A stretch of 36,579 bases of DNA. Source: Propionibacteriaceae bacterium (GTDB taxonomy: Bacteria; Actinomycetota; Actinomycetes; Propionibacteriales; Propionibacteriaceae). The stretch is from assembly GCA_031272805.1 (NCBI GenBank), contig JAISTC010000107.1, forward strand, positions 1-36,579. Direction: 5' to 3'. The notes beneath the pieces are model-generated. The model did no database searches and had not been told where the DNA came from. It saw only the letters and a list, made by a program, of their open reading frames with translations. This document shows positions 22,269 through 31,754 of this stretch, one piece after another (within the stretch, counting starts at the first letter, position 1; each line of letters starts with the position of its first letter). Position numbers and translations under genes: made by a program.

Positions 22269-24779
22269 ATGACAGCACTGCGGGCGCGCGTCACGCGGTT
22301 CGACGGGTGCGTGCCCGTCGAGACCGCGGCGTGCGACCTGTGCCCGGACGGCGCCCCGTCCCCCTGTTGCGTGGCCGGCTCCGCCTGGACGGTCACGGCG
22401 ACCGCCGTTCTGCGTCAGACGTCAGCCTGCGCGGAGGAACGTCATCCTGCGCGCAGGAACGTCATCCTGCGCGCAGGCGCGCCAGCGCCGGAGTCGCAGG
22501 ACCAGCCCAGCGCCGGAGTCGCAGGATCTACCTCACCCCCGGACAACGGCGCCACGACGGACATCGCCGTGGTGTTCCGGCTGGTGTCCGGGGAGTTGGC
22601 GGAGGGCCAGGTGGCGGTCGACGTGACGCTGGACGGCTGGTCGCCGTCGGCCTACGTGTTCCTGCCCGCCGCGGTGTACGCGGGCAACCGCTTCCGGTCA
22701 CTCCCACTCCCCTACCCGCCGATGCTGCCCCCAGACGCCCGCGGCCCGGACATCCCCGTGACCATCACAGACATCCCCCGCCTCGCGCCACCACCCCCGC
22801 CCACCCCGCAGCCCCGTGTCACCCCACAACCCCGTGTCGCCCCACAACCCCGTGTCATCCCACAACCCCTTGTCATCCCGGCGAAAGCCGGGATCTTTGG
22901 CCCGGAGGACACGCCGGCAAAGATCCCGGCTTCCGCCGGGATGACAACGGTTTGTGACGGCCAGGGGTACGCCCCGGGCGGGTCGCGGCTGGACCTGCGG
23001 GTCGGCGATCTGGCGACTCCTGCCGCGGGGTTCTTTCTGCCGGCGGCCGGGCGGGGGGTTCTCGTCTTGTTCGGGCAAGGGACGGCGCTGGGCGACTACG
23101 GGGTGTCGCTGGCCGAGACGGACGACGGTCGGGTCACGCTGACGCTGGCGGCGCCGGCCGTGCGGCCCCGCGCGTACGCCATGGGCACGACGGACGCCCC
23201 CTCGCCCGACCGCGGGGCGGCCTTCACCACCGGGGCCGAGGTCGGCGTGACCTGCCGGCTGGTCGACTTCCCCTGCGCCGGCGTGACCGACCTCTTCCGC
23301 CGCTATGCCCGCGTCCGGCAGGACCTGGCCGGCCCGGCCCGGCCGCCGCGCCACCCGATCAGCCTGTCCGCCGCGCGTGACCTGGTGGAGGCCAAGTACA
23401 ACGCGCGCAACTGGACGGCCGAGGGCTTCTACCGGACCTCCGAGGCGGACTACGGCGTCGAGTTCCAGCTCGGCTGGTGCGGCGGCGGGATGGACACGCT
23501 GGCGCTGCTGGCGGACGGCGGCCCCACCAGCCGGGCCCGCGCGCTGGCCAACCTGGGTTTCATCTTCGACCGGCTGTCCGCCCCCTCCGGCCTGTTCTAC
23601 GGCGGCTGGTCCCACGGCCGCGTCGTCGGCGACGACTTCGGCGACCCGGGCCGCGCTGGCTTCGTCCTCCTGCGCAAGAACGCCGACTGGCTGTACTTCG
23701 CCCTGCGGCAACTCGCCTTCCTCGATGGGGCGGGGATCGCCTACCCGGCCGCTTGGCGGGCGCGGCTGGAACGGGCGGCCGACGCGCTCGTGACGCTGTG
23801 GCGGCGTCACGGGCAACTCGGGCAGTTCGCGGACGTCGAGACCGGCGCCATCGCGATCGGCGGGTCGGCCAGTGCGGGCAGCGCGCCCGCCGGGCTGGCC
23901 CTGGCCGCGACCGACTGCGGGCGGCCGGACCTGCTGGCGGCGGCCGCGGACATCGCGCGGTTCTACCACGGGGCGTTCGTGGCGGCCGGGCTGACCACCG
24001 GCGGGCCGGGCGAGATCCTGCAGTGCCCGGACTCGGAGTCGTGCTTCGGGCTCCTGGAGTCGTTCACGGTCCTGGCCGAGGTCACGGGCGACGCGGCCTT
24101 CGTGGCCATGGCGGAGGACGCGGCGGCGCAGGCTGCCTCCTGGGTCGTCGGCTACGACTACGCCTTCCCGGCCCCGTCGACGTTCGCCCGGCTCGGGCTG
24201 ACGACGCGCGGCGCGGTCTGGGCCAACGCCCAGAACAAGCACGCGGCCCCCGGCATCTGCACCCTCTCCGGCCAGTCGCTGCTGCGGCTGTTCCGGCTGA
24301 CGGGCGACGTCACGTGGCTCGACCTCTTGGCGGACATCGCGCGTTGCCTGCCGCAGTATGTGTCGCGGCCGGATCGGCCGCTGCCCGTGGTCTGGGACGG
24401 GCAACCGGGCGGGGCGAACGAGGTCGGCTGGATGAGCGAGCGGATCAACCTGTCGGACTGGGAGGGCGCCCTCAACGTCGGCGAGATCCCGTACGGTTCG
24501 GGCGAGTGGCCGGAGGCGGCGCTGCTGCTGACGTACCTGGACATCCCGGGCGTCTACGCCCAGCCGGACACGGGGTTGGTCCGAGTCTTCGACCACATCA
24601 CGGCCGACCTGGACGGCCCATGGCTGACCATCGCCAACCCGACCGCATACCCGGCCCGGGTCAAGGTCTTGACCGAACGGTCCCCCGCCGCCAGGGGGCC
24701 ATGGCCATCGTCCTACCCGTTCGCCCTGCCCACAATCAACGTCCCCGCCGGCGCTTCCCGCAGGGTGACTATCGGGTGA
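22269..24779 (+). CDS. Putative alpha/alpha-barrel carbohydrate-active enzyme with repeat-derived inserts
   Basis: I use the ATG at 22269, preceded by GGAGG at 5 bases, giving 836 residues; an upstream ATG at 22218 has no ribosome site. There is no signal peptide. The N-terminal third looks like a beta-sandwich (TDIAVVFRLVSGELAEG onward). From about residue 370 the sequence turns helical with repeated hairpins (AKYNARNWTAEGFYRTSEAD, GWCGGGMDTLALLADGG, SESCFGLLESFTVLAEV, GICTLSGQSLLRLFRLTG), as in six-hairpin glycosidases. I cannot assign a GH family. Two repeat-derived stretches interrupt it, at residues about 51-88 and 176-228, yet the frame stays open. It is divergent from the binding-protein operon, so it probably processes the same imported glycoside. 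Confidence 0.62.
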   Translation: MTALRARVTRFDGCVPVETAACDLCPDGAPSPCCVAGSAWTVTATAVLRQTSACAEERHPARRNVILRAGAPAPESQDQPSAGVAGSTSPPDNGATTDIAVVFRLVSGELAEGQVAVDVTLDGWSPSAYVFLPAAVYAGNRFRSLPLPYPPMLPPDARGPDIPVTITDIPRLAPPPPPTPQPRVTPQPRVAPQPRVIPQPLVIPAKAGIFGPEDTPAKIPASAGMTTVCDGQGYAPGGSRLDLRVGDLATPAAGFFLPAAGRGVLVLFGQGTALGDYGVSLAETDDGRVTLTLAAPAVRPRAYAMGTTDAPSPDRGAAFTTGAEVGVTCRLVDFPCAGVTDLFRRYARVRQDLAGPARPPRHPISLSAARDLVEAKYNARNWTAEGFYRTSEADYGVEFQLGWCGGGMDTLALLADGGPTSRARALANLGFIFDRLSAPSGLFYGGWSHGRVVGDDFGDPGRAGFVLLRKNADWLYFALRQLAFLDGAGIAYPAAWRARLERAADALVTLWRRHGQLGQFADVETGAIAIGGSASAGSAPAGLALAATDCGRPDLLAAAADIARFYHGAFVAAGLTTGGPGEILQCPDSESCFGLLESFTVLAEVTGDAAFVAMAEDAAAQAASWVVGYDYAFPAPSTFARLGLTTRGAVWANAQNKHAAPGICTLSGQSLLRLFRLTGDVTWLDLLADIARCLPQYVSRPDRPLPVVWDGQPGGANEVGWMSERINLSDWEGALNVGEIPYGSGEWPEAALLLTYLDIPGVYAQPDTGLVRVFDHITADLDGPWLTIANPTAYPARVKVLTERSPAARGPWPSSYPFALPTINVPAGASRRVTIG
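22421..22533. repeat. Family-2 repeat copies inside the enzyme gene
   Basis: Three partial copies of the family-2 arm (GTCATCCTGCGCGCAGG and CGCCAGCGCCGGAGTCGCAGGA) lie in tandem within the coding sequence. They correspond to residues about 51-88, translated as a low-complexity stretch (RHPARRNVILRAGAPAPESQ). The complete intergenic version is at 31524-31642. Confidence 0.82.
22812..22945. repeat. Family-1 repeat with 18-bp tandem tail inside the enzyme gene
   Basis: The palindromic core at 22872-22945 has both arms (GTCATCCCGGCGAAAGCCGG and its complement). It is preceded by about three units of GTCACCCCACAACCCCGT, encoding repeated Pro-Gln-Pro-Arg-Val hexapeptides, then VIPAKAGIF. The unit period is 18 bases here but 19 bases in the intergenic copy at 31308-31383, as expected if the reading frame is maintained. 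Confidence 0.88.
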
Positions 24780-24783
24780 AATA

Positions 24784-24811
24784 TTGGGCTACGCTTTGAG
24801 TTACATAACGT
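24784..24811 (+). promoter_or_regulatory. Possible promoter of the toxin-antitoxin pair
   Basis: TTGGGC at 24784 and TAACGT at 24806, spaced by 16 bases in an AT-richer patch, lie 27 bases ahead of the antitoxin start. The match to consensus is modest, so this is only a candidate. Confidence 0.3.
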
Positions 24812-24837
24812 CCCACGATACGTCTCAGGAGTTGATC

Positions 24838-25125
24838 ATGGAGTTCTTCACGGCCCGCGACCTCAAGACGCGGCCCGGGGCCATCTGGGAGGCCATGGCG
24901 GCGGGCGGGGAAGCCGTCCTGACCAACAACGGCCGGCCGGCGGCGGTCATGGTCGGCCTCGATGACACCATCGGCCTGGACGAGACCCTGCGTTCCTTCC
25001 GGCGTGCCCGGGCGCTGACCAACCTGGAAGCCCTGCGCCGGCAAGCCGCCGCCCGTGGGCCCGTGACGCAGGACGAGATCGACGCCGAGATCGCGGCCGC
25101 CCGCGCCGACCGGGCGGGACGCTGA
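24838..25125 (+). CDS. Phd/YefM-type antitoxin
   Basis: The 95-residue product starts MEFFTARDLKTRPGAIW, with AGGAG 7 bases upstream of the ATG. The N-terminal part has the Phd/YefM DNA-binding fold pattern: an initial strand, ARDL helix, then EAVLTNNGRPAAVMVGLDD. The charged helical C-terminus (EIDAEIAAARADRAG) would wrap around the toxin. It is followed after two bases by a PIN-domain gene, the usual antitoxin-toxin order, and the antitoxin probably represses its own promoter. The longer frame from 24784 lacks a ribosome site. Confidence 0.85.
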   Translation: MEFFTARDLKTRPGAIWEAMAAGGEAVLTNNGRPAAVMVGLDDTIGLDETLRSFRRARALTNLEALRRQAAARGPVTQDEIDAEIAAARADRAGR

Positions 25126-25127
25126 CC

Positions 25128-25520
25128 GTGCGCGTCGTGCTCGACACGAACGTCATCGTGTCCGCCCTCTGGTCTCCGGACGGCACCTCCGCCCAGGCGG
25201 TCGGCATCGTTCTCGATGGGCAAGCCACCTTGTGCTACGACATGCGGCTGTTGGCGGAATACCACGAGGTGCTGGCCCGCCCGCGACTCGCCCTCGACCC
25301 GAAGCGAGTCGCCCGCCTGCTCGACGACCTGGTCCGCGAGGGCCTGCCCGTCATCGCCCCCCGCAGTGACATCCCCTTGCCGGACGAGGACGATCGGCCC
25401 TTCCTCGACATCGCCCTCGCCGCCGACGCTTGGCTCGTCACGGGCAACATCAAGCACTTCCCGCCGCTCGACCTGGTCAAGACGGTCCGGTCCTTCGTCG
25501 ATCAGTTCGCCACGGCGTGA
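25128..25520 (+). CDS. PIN-domain toxin (VapC-like, COG1569 type)
   Basis: The 130-residue product begins at GTG with MRVVLDTNVIVSAL, the first acidic motif of PIN ribonucleases. RLLAEYHEVLARP supplies the middle acidic residue, and PDEDDRPFLDIALAADAWLVTGN supplies the C-terminal acidic cluster (D/E residues near 90-105). All expected metal-binding acidic residues are present, so the nuclease should be active on RNA when freed from its antitoxin. It is coupled to the antitoxin with a 2-base gap. The pair is inserted between the carbohydrate enzyme and the fusion regulator, with no sign of decay. Confidence 0.87.
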   Translation: MRVVLDTNVIVSALWSPDGTSAQAVGIVLDGQATLCYDMRLLAEYHEVLARPRLALDPKRVARLLDDLVREGLPVIAPRSDIPLPDEDDRPFLDIALAADAWLVTGNIKHFPPLDLVKTVRSFVDQFATA

Positions 25521-25611
25521 CCCCGCCACCACGCGGCAGGGGAACCTGAGACCGCGGCCGAGCCCAGCCAAGTCCGGCGCCGCCGCTTGGGCCCACCAGT
25601 ACGATGGCCGC

Positions 25612-27534
<1,923 letters not shown>

Positions 27535-27536
27535 GC

Positions 27537-27778
27537 CAGGGGGTCGGGCTGAGGCCAGGGGGTCGGGCTGAGGCCACGGGGTCGGGCGCTGTGGCTACGG
27601 AGCGAGGAACGAGCGACAGCCACAGGGCCTGACACCGTGGCCGGTGCGGGAGACTTCCTCTGGCAGGCCACGGTGTCGGGCCCGCTGGCTGTCGCTCGTT
27701 CCTCGCTCCGTAGCCAGCGTGCCCGACCCCCTGGCCTAGCCTCGCTCCGTAGCCACAGTGCCCGACCCCATGGCCTAG
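27537..27778. repeat. Family-3 repeats in inverted array
   Basis: GGCTACGGAGCGAGGAACGA GCGACAGCC at about 27592 is followed by its complement at about 27682 and a shorter third copy at 27745. Short GGCCAGGGGGTCGGGCTGA units precede them. The array separates the convergent ends of the fusion regulator and lutC, and its last unit (GGCCTAGCC) contains the lutC stop codon. Confidence 0.88.
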
Positions 27779-28425
27779 CCCACGACTATGACGATCAGGG
27801 TTCTGGGGCCGTGGACGCCTTCTACCCGGCTCAGTTCGATGTCGCTCGTGGCGCTCGGGCCGGAGATCCACGTAATCGGTTGGCGGTCATTGAGGCTGGC
27901 CTGCAGGCGCGCCATCGCTTCCGGGACGTCCGTCACGATCTGCGCGGCCTCGATCACACAGACGTGGAGGTCCGGGACCAACGTCAAGGCCCGGCGGCCC
28001 TGGTCGGCCCGGTGGTCGAGCGCGATCGTGCCGGTTTCCGCCCAGCCGACCGCCGCGGCGGTCAGCACGGCGGCGGTCTCATTGAGCTCCGCGTTGGTCA
28101 GCGGCGGGTCATCGCGGCGGATGGCGACGCCGGCCCGCTCAGCCGCCGCGTACCACGCCTCCGGCACCCCCGCCGGCACGGCCACGCTGCCCGCCCCGTG
28201 CTCCGCCAGCGCCTGCGCCACGAGGTCCCCGACCGCGTCCGCCGACGCCGCCCGCAGGACGGTCGCCTTGTAGTCCTCGACCCGCTCCGCGAACAGCCCG
28301 ACGACGTCCTCGACCGCGGTCGCTTGCCCGTACTCCCACGGCACCGCCACGTCGGCCGCCGGGTCCGGTTCCCGCACATCCGCCAGCGCCGCCCGGATCG
28401 CCGCGAAGATTTCTGCCTTGCCCAT
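27775..28425 (-). CDS. lutC: LUD-domain lactate utilisation protein LutC
   Basis: The ATG at 28425 with AGGAG upstream gives 216 residues. It begins GKAEIFAAIRAALAD and contains VGWAETGTIALDH and LTLVPDLHVCVIEAAQIV, with GPSATSDIELSRVEGVHGPR near the end, all typical of the LUD fold of LutC/YkgG. With LutA and LutB it forms the L-lactate oxidising complex that yields pyruvate. It starts 11 bases after the lutB stop codon. Its TAG stop lies in a family-3 repeat, so the terminus is repeat-derived. Confidence 0.9.
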   Translation of the reverse strand: MGKAEIFAAIRAALADVREPDPAADVAVPWEYGQATAVEDVVGLFAERVEDYKATVLRAASADAVGDLVAQALAEHGAGSVAVPAGVPEAWYAAAERAGVAIRRDDPPLTNAELNETAAVLTAAAVGWAETGTIALDHRADQGRRALTLVPDLHVCVIEAAQIVTDVPEAMARLQASLNDRQPITWISGPSATSDIELSRVEGVHGPRTLIVIVVG

Positions 28426-28435
28426 CGCCTTGCTC

Positions 28436-30025
28436 CTACTCCGCCGCGGCTTCCGCTGACGCCGACGTGACTGACGTGACCGTGGTTGCCTCGTCATCCC
28501 GGAGAGATCCTTCGCTTCGCTCAGGATGACAGAGGGGGTCTCTGTTCGCGCGCCACCACTGGCGGAAGGTTTGTTCCGGCGGCAGGGGCAGGTCGCGCGC
28601 CCGGGTCCACAGGGAGGCCGGCCACGGCAGCGGCCCGACCGCCTCGCGCCCCGTCACGCGCTGGACCAGGCCGCCGGCCCGTTCGAGGAGGCCGAAGCGC
28701 GGCCCCGACGCCATGACCCAGCCGCCGCCCTTCATCAACGCCTGCTCGAGCCCCAGATGGGAGCGTTTGCGCTCGTCCACGACCCGGTGGCGGAGATGGA
28801 CCAGCAGGTCGGGGATGGGGATGCGGACGGGGCAGACCTCCGCGCACGCCCCGCAGAGCGTCGACGCGAACGGCAGCGACCGGTCGATGGCCGCCGCCGT
28901 GCCGCGCAGTTGCGGCGTCAGGATCGCGCCGATCGGACCCGGGTAGACGGAGCCGTAGGCGTGGCCGCCGACGCGCTCGTAGACGGGGCAGATGTTCATA
29001 CAGGCGGAGCAGCGGATACAGCGCAGCGCCTTGCGCCCGATCGGGTCGGCCAGGACGCGGCTGCGGCCGTTGTCGACCAGGACGACGTGGACCTCCTGGG
29101 GCCCGTCGCCGGGCCGGACCCCCGACCACATGGACGTGTACGGGTTCATCCGCTCGCCCGTGGAACTGCGCGGCAGGAGCTGGAGGAAGACCTCCAGGTC
29201 GGCGGCCGTCGGGATGACCTTCTCGATGCCCGTGACGGAAATCAAGGTTTCCGGCAGCGTCAGGCACATCCGACCGTTGCCCTCGGACTCGACCACGACC
29301 AGGGTCCCGGTCTCGGCCACCATGAAGTTGGCGCCGGAAATCCCGACCTTGGCGCGGAGGAACTTGTCGCGCAGGTGTTGGCGGGCGGCGGCGGCGAGAT
29401 GGCGCGGCTCGTCGTCGAGCGAGTCGGGCGCGGCGCGGCCGTAGAGCTTCATCTCGCGCAGGAAGATCTCGCGCACCTCGGCCCGGTTGCGGTGGATGGC
29501 GGGGACAAGGATGTGGCTCGGCCGGTCGTGGCCCAACTGGACGATCAGCTCGGCCAGGTCCGTCTCCCAGGCGGCGATCCCGGCGGCCTCCAGCGCCTCG
29601 TTCAGCTCGATCTCCTGCGTCACCATCGACTTGACCTTGACGACCTCGTCGACCCCCTTGGCCCGGACGAGGTCGACCACGATCTGGTTGGCCTCGGCGG
29701 CGTCGGCGGCCCAGTGGACGTGGGCGCCGTTGGCCGTCAGGTTCTGCTCCAGCTCCTCCAGGTAGTAGTCGAGGTGGCGCGCCACGCGGTCCTTGACCGC
29801 CTCGCCGGCCAGCCGCAACTGCTCCCAGTTGGGCAGCTCCGCCGTCACGCGGGCCCGCTTGGCGCGGATGGTCGACGTGGCGTGGTGGAGGTTGGCGCGC
29901 AACTGGGAGTCCGCCAGGTACTGCTTGGCGGCCACGGGGAACGGCGGCGAGTCGATCAGGCGCCCGGCCGGCGGGGCGGGCGTCCGGCGTGACGAACCAG
30001 GCATGCCCAGGTCGGTGGCGGTCAT
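28436..30025 (-). CDS. lutB: Iron-sulfur lactate utilisation protein LutB
   Basis: The 529-residue protein has an N-terminal LUD domain and a C-terminal ferredoxin-like part. Cluster motifs are CIRCSACMNICPVYE and, further on, LCGACAEVCPVRIPI. GANFMVAETGTLVVVESEGNGRM marks the LUD core. It transfers electrons within the LutABC lactate-oxidising complex. The ATG at 30025 overlaps the lutA stop (ATGA); the longer open frame upstream runs antiparallel to nothing real and was discarded. The last 31 residues are unusual: about residues 499-511 (CHPERSEGSLRDD) are the translation of an inserted palindromic repeat, followed by a Thr/Ser/Ala-rich tail. Confidence 0.92.
   Translation of the reverse strand: MTATDLGMPGSSRRTPAPPAGRLIDSPPFPVAAKQYLADSQLRANLHHATSTIRAKRARVTAELPNWEQLRLAGEAVKDRVARHLDYYLEELEQNLTANGAHVHWAADAAEANQIVVDLVRAKGVDEVVKVKSMVTQEIELNEALEAAGIAAWETDLAELIVQLGHDRPSHILVPAIHRNRAEVREIFLREMKLYGRAAPDSLDDEPRHLAAAARQHLRDKFLRAKVGISGANFMVAETGTLVVVESEGNGRMCLTLPETLISVTGIEKVIPTAADLEVFLQLLPRSSTGERMNPYTSMWSGVRPGDGPQEVHVVLVDNGRSRVLADPIGRKALRCIRCSACMNICPVYERVGGHAYGSVYPGPIGAILTPQLRGTAAAIDRSLPFASTLCGACAEVCPVRIPIPDLLVHLRHRVVDERKRSHLGLEQALMKGGGWVMASGPRFGLLERAGGLVQRVTGREAVGPLPWPASLWTRARDLPLPPEQTFRQWWRANRDPLCHPERSEGSLRDDEATTVTSVTSASAEAAAE
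28493..28530. repeat. Palindromic repeat inside the lutB 3' end
   Basis: GTCATCCCGGAGAGATCCTT ... CAGGATGAC forms an imperfect palindrome about 38 bases long with GATCC at its middle. Read on the minus strand it gives CHPERSEGSLRDD. It shares the GTCATCC...GGATGAC ends of families 1 and 2 but has a different centre. Confidence 0.85.
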
Positions 30026-30774
30026 CGCGCGCCCCCTTCGGTCTCGGCCAGCACTTCGGCCAGGTGGATGGTCTTGATGCCCGATTTCGAGCGGGCCAGG
30101 ACGCCGCCGATGTTGAGGCGGCACGGATTGTCGGTCACGAGGTACTCCGCCCCCGTCGACGTCACGTTGCGCGCCTTCTCGGCGGCCATCGACGTCGAGA
30201 CGTCGGGATTCTTGAGCGAGAAGGTCCCGCCGAAGCCGCAGCACTGTTCGGCGTCGGGCAGCGGCACGAGCGTCAACCCCTTGACCTGCCGCAACAACCG
30301 CTGGGGGCGGTCGCCGATCTTGGCCACGCGGAGGGAGTGGCAGGTCGGGTGGTACGTCACCTTGTGCGGGAAGTAGGCGCCGACGTCGGTCAGGCCGAGC
30401 ACGTCGACCAGGAACTCCGTCAGCTCGTAGCTCCGGGCCACGACGGCCTCGACTTCGCGCCATAACCCCTTGTCGCCCGCCCATTCGGCCAACATTGGAT
30501 GTTGCTCCCGGACGGAGCCCAGGCAGGACGGCGACGGGCTGACGATGTAGTCGTAGCCGGCGAACGCCGTGACGAAGCTGCGGACCGAGCCCAGGGCCTC
30601 CTTGTAGTAGCCCGTGTTCGTGAACATCTGGCCGCAGCAGCTCTGCGCCTCGGGGAACTCCACACGGCAGCCCAGTCGCTCCAGGAGCAGCACCGTCGCC
30701 TTCGGGGTGTCCGGGAACATCACGTCGTTGATGCACGTGGCGAACAGGGCCACGGTCGTCCGGGATTCCGACAT
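30022..30774 (-). CDS. lutA: Lactate utilisation protein LutA (CCG-domain)
   Basis: The 250-residue protein has two CCG-type cysteine-rich domains: FPEAQSCCGQMFTNTGY in the first half and LPDAEQCCGFGGTFSLKNPD in the second, with FATCINDVMFP at the start and YHPTCHSLR between. These ligate the unusual iron-sulfur clusters of heterodisulfide-reductase-like subunits. I chose the ATG at 30774 over the GTG one codon upstream. It heads lutABC, with ATGA coupling to lutB; 66 bases separate it from the SprT-like gene. No LutR-like regulator is adjacent. Confidence 0.92.
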   Translation of the reverse strand: MSESRTTVALFATCINDVMFPDTPKATVLLLERLGCRVEFPEAQSCCGQMFTNTGYYKEALGSVRSFVTAFAGYDYIVSPSPSCLGSVREQHPMLAEWAGDKGLWREVEAVVARSYELTEFLVDVLGLTDVGAYFPHKVTYHPTCHSLRVAKIGDRPQRLLRQVKGLTLVPLPDAEQCCGFGGTFSLKNPDVSTSMAAEKARNVTSTGAEYLVTDNPCRLNIGGVLARSKSGIKTIHLAEVLAETEGGAR

Positions 30775-30840
30775 CACAAACCCAACTTCCTCGTTCGGGA
30801 CGTGTTCTGGATTGAGTTGCCGCCAGTCTAACGCGCGGCG

Positions 30841-31284
30841 CTAGCGGCGGTCCTCGAACCGGAGCAGGTGCCACTCGCCCGCCTTGGCGCAAATCGAGCA
30901 ATACGCCTTGCCGGAGGGGCGGCGGTGGCGGAGGTACTCGTGGCCGCGCGGGCAGCGCGCCGCCCAGCGCGCCTGGCGCCGCGCGTCCGGCACGGGGATG
31001 GTCCGGCGGCCCGTGTAGCCGAGGCGCGCGGCCTGTTTCCGCCACGCGGGGCCGTGGCCCGCCTTGGCGCCGACCAGCGCGTGGGCGATCTCATGGAGCA
31101 GCGCCTGGTCGACCTCGGGCGCCGTCAGGTACAGGACCAGGTGGCGCGACAGCGTGATCCGGCGGTCGCCGTAGTGGCAGCAGCCGACGCGCGTCCGGGC
31201 GTGGTCGAAGTCGAAGCTCCACCGCTCCAGGTGTGCGCCGATCAACTCGTCCGCCCGCCTGCGCGTCCACGCCAGAGTCGTCAT
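30841..31284 (-). CDS. SprT-like zinc metalloprotease-family protein
   Basis: The 147-residue protein has the SprT zincin motif HEIAH (in DQALLHEIAHALVG) and a C-terminal zinc-ribbon with CPRGH and, after a basic loop, CSIC. N-terminal WTRRRADELIGAHL and ITLSRHLVLYL match SprT-like proteins of actinomycetes. Its likely role is protein-level, perhaps cleaving DNA-bound proteins like its eukaryotic relatives, but this is not shown for bacterial members. The ATG at 31284 fits the family start; a GTG at 31302 gives six extra residues. Confidence 0.85.
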   Translation of the reverse strand: MTTLAWTRRRADELIGAHLERWSFDFDHARTRVGCCHYGDRRITLSRHLVLYLTAPEVDQALLHEIAHALVGAKAGHGPAWRKQAARLGYTGRRTIPVPDARRQARWAARCPRGHEYLRHRRPSGKAYCSICAKAGEWHLLRFEDRR

Positions 31285-31307
31285 AGAGCCGATGGTAGTC
31301 ACCCTCC

Positions 31308-31490
31308 GTCATCCCGGCCCCTCGTTGTCGTCCCGGCCCCGCTTTGTCGTCCCGGCCCCGCTTTGTCATCCCGGCCCCCCTTTGTCATCCCGGCGAAAGC
31401 CGGGATCTTTGACCCGAGTAGTCGACCGCTGGAGGAAAGATCCCGGCTTTCGCCGGGATGACAACGGTTTGGGATGACAACGGTTTGGGA
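31308..31490. repeat. Family-1 palindromic repeat with 19-bp tandem tail
   Basis: Four units of GTCGTCCCGGCCCCGCTTT (variants GTCATCCCGGCCCCCCTTT) lead into the core palindrome at 31384-31462, followed by two GATGACAACGGTTTGG units. The tandem unit is a degenerate copy of the core's own outer end, so the array may have grown by slippage or repeated insertion at the end of the element. Confidence 0.88.
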
Positions 31491-31523
31491 TGACAGGGCC
31501 CCGCTGACAGGGCCCCCCACACC

Positions 31524-31642
31524 GTCATCCTGCGCGGAGGCCCGCTAGGGCCGGAGTCGCAGGATCTGCCCGTCACCTAGTCGTCTTGTCTGACGGGTAG
31601 ATCCTGCGACTCCGGCCGCAGGCGGCCTCCGCGCAGGATGAC
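31524..31642. repeat. Family-2 palindromic repeat, complete copy
   Basis: Long inverted arms GTCATCCTGCGCGGAGGC...GGCCGGAGTCGCAGGATC and their complement enclose a loop with its own short inverted repeat (GCCCGTCA / TGACGGGT). Incomplete copies are at 7762-7803 and 22421-22533. The length, about 119 bases, and the clean ends suggest a non-autonomous mobile element. Confidence 0.87.
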
Positions 31643-31754
31643 GAATTCCCTCAGGACCTCCCGTCACGCGGTCTCCTACGCTCCCGCTGGCCATAAGTCG
31701 TTCGGCGGGCAAGAATGGCTCCATCGGCCGAGCGGCCGAGAAAGGAGCCTCCCC

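Larger units (their letters stand above)
31285..31754. other. 470-bp repeat-filled intergenic region
   Basis: No gene is supported here. It contains a 19-bp tandem array, a family-1 repeat and a family-2 repeat (listed separately), then about 110 bp of unique sequence that should hold the promoter of the PEBP gene, ending with AAAGGAG at 31741. Confidence 0.75.

Noticed and set aside
30026-31045. Upstream extension of the lutB frame through lutA
   Set aside because: The extension is in another frame over lutA, which has clear CCG motifs; the ATG at 30025 with ATGA overlap is the better start.
31308-31383. Four regularly spaced 19-bp units as a possible CRISPR array
   Set aside because: Units are directly contiguous with no unique spacers and lead into a palindrome; no cas genes are present.
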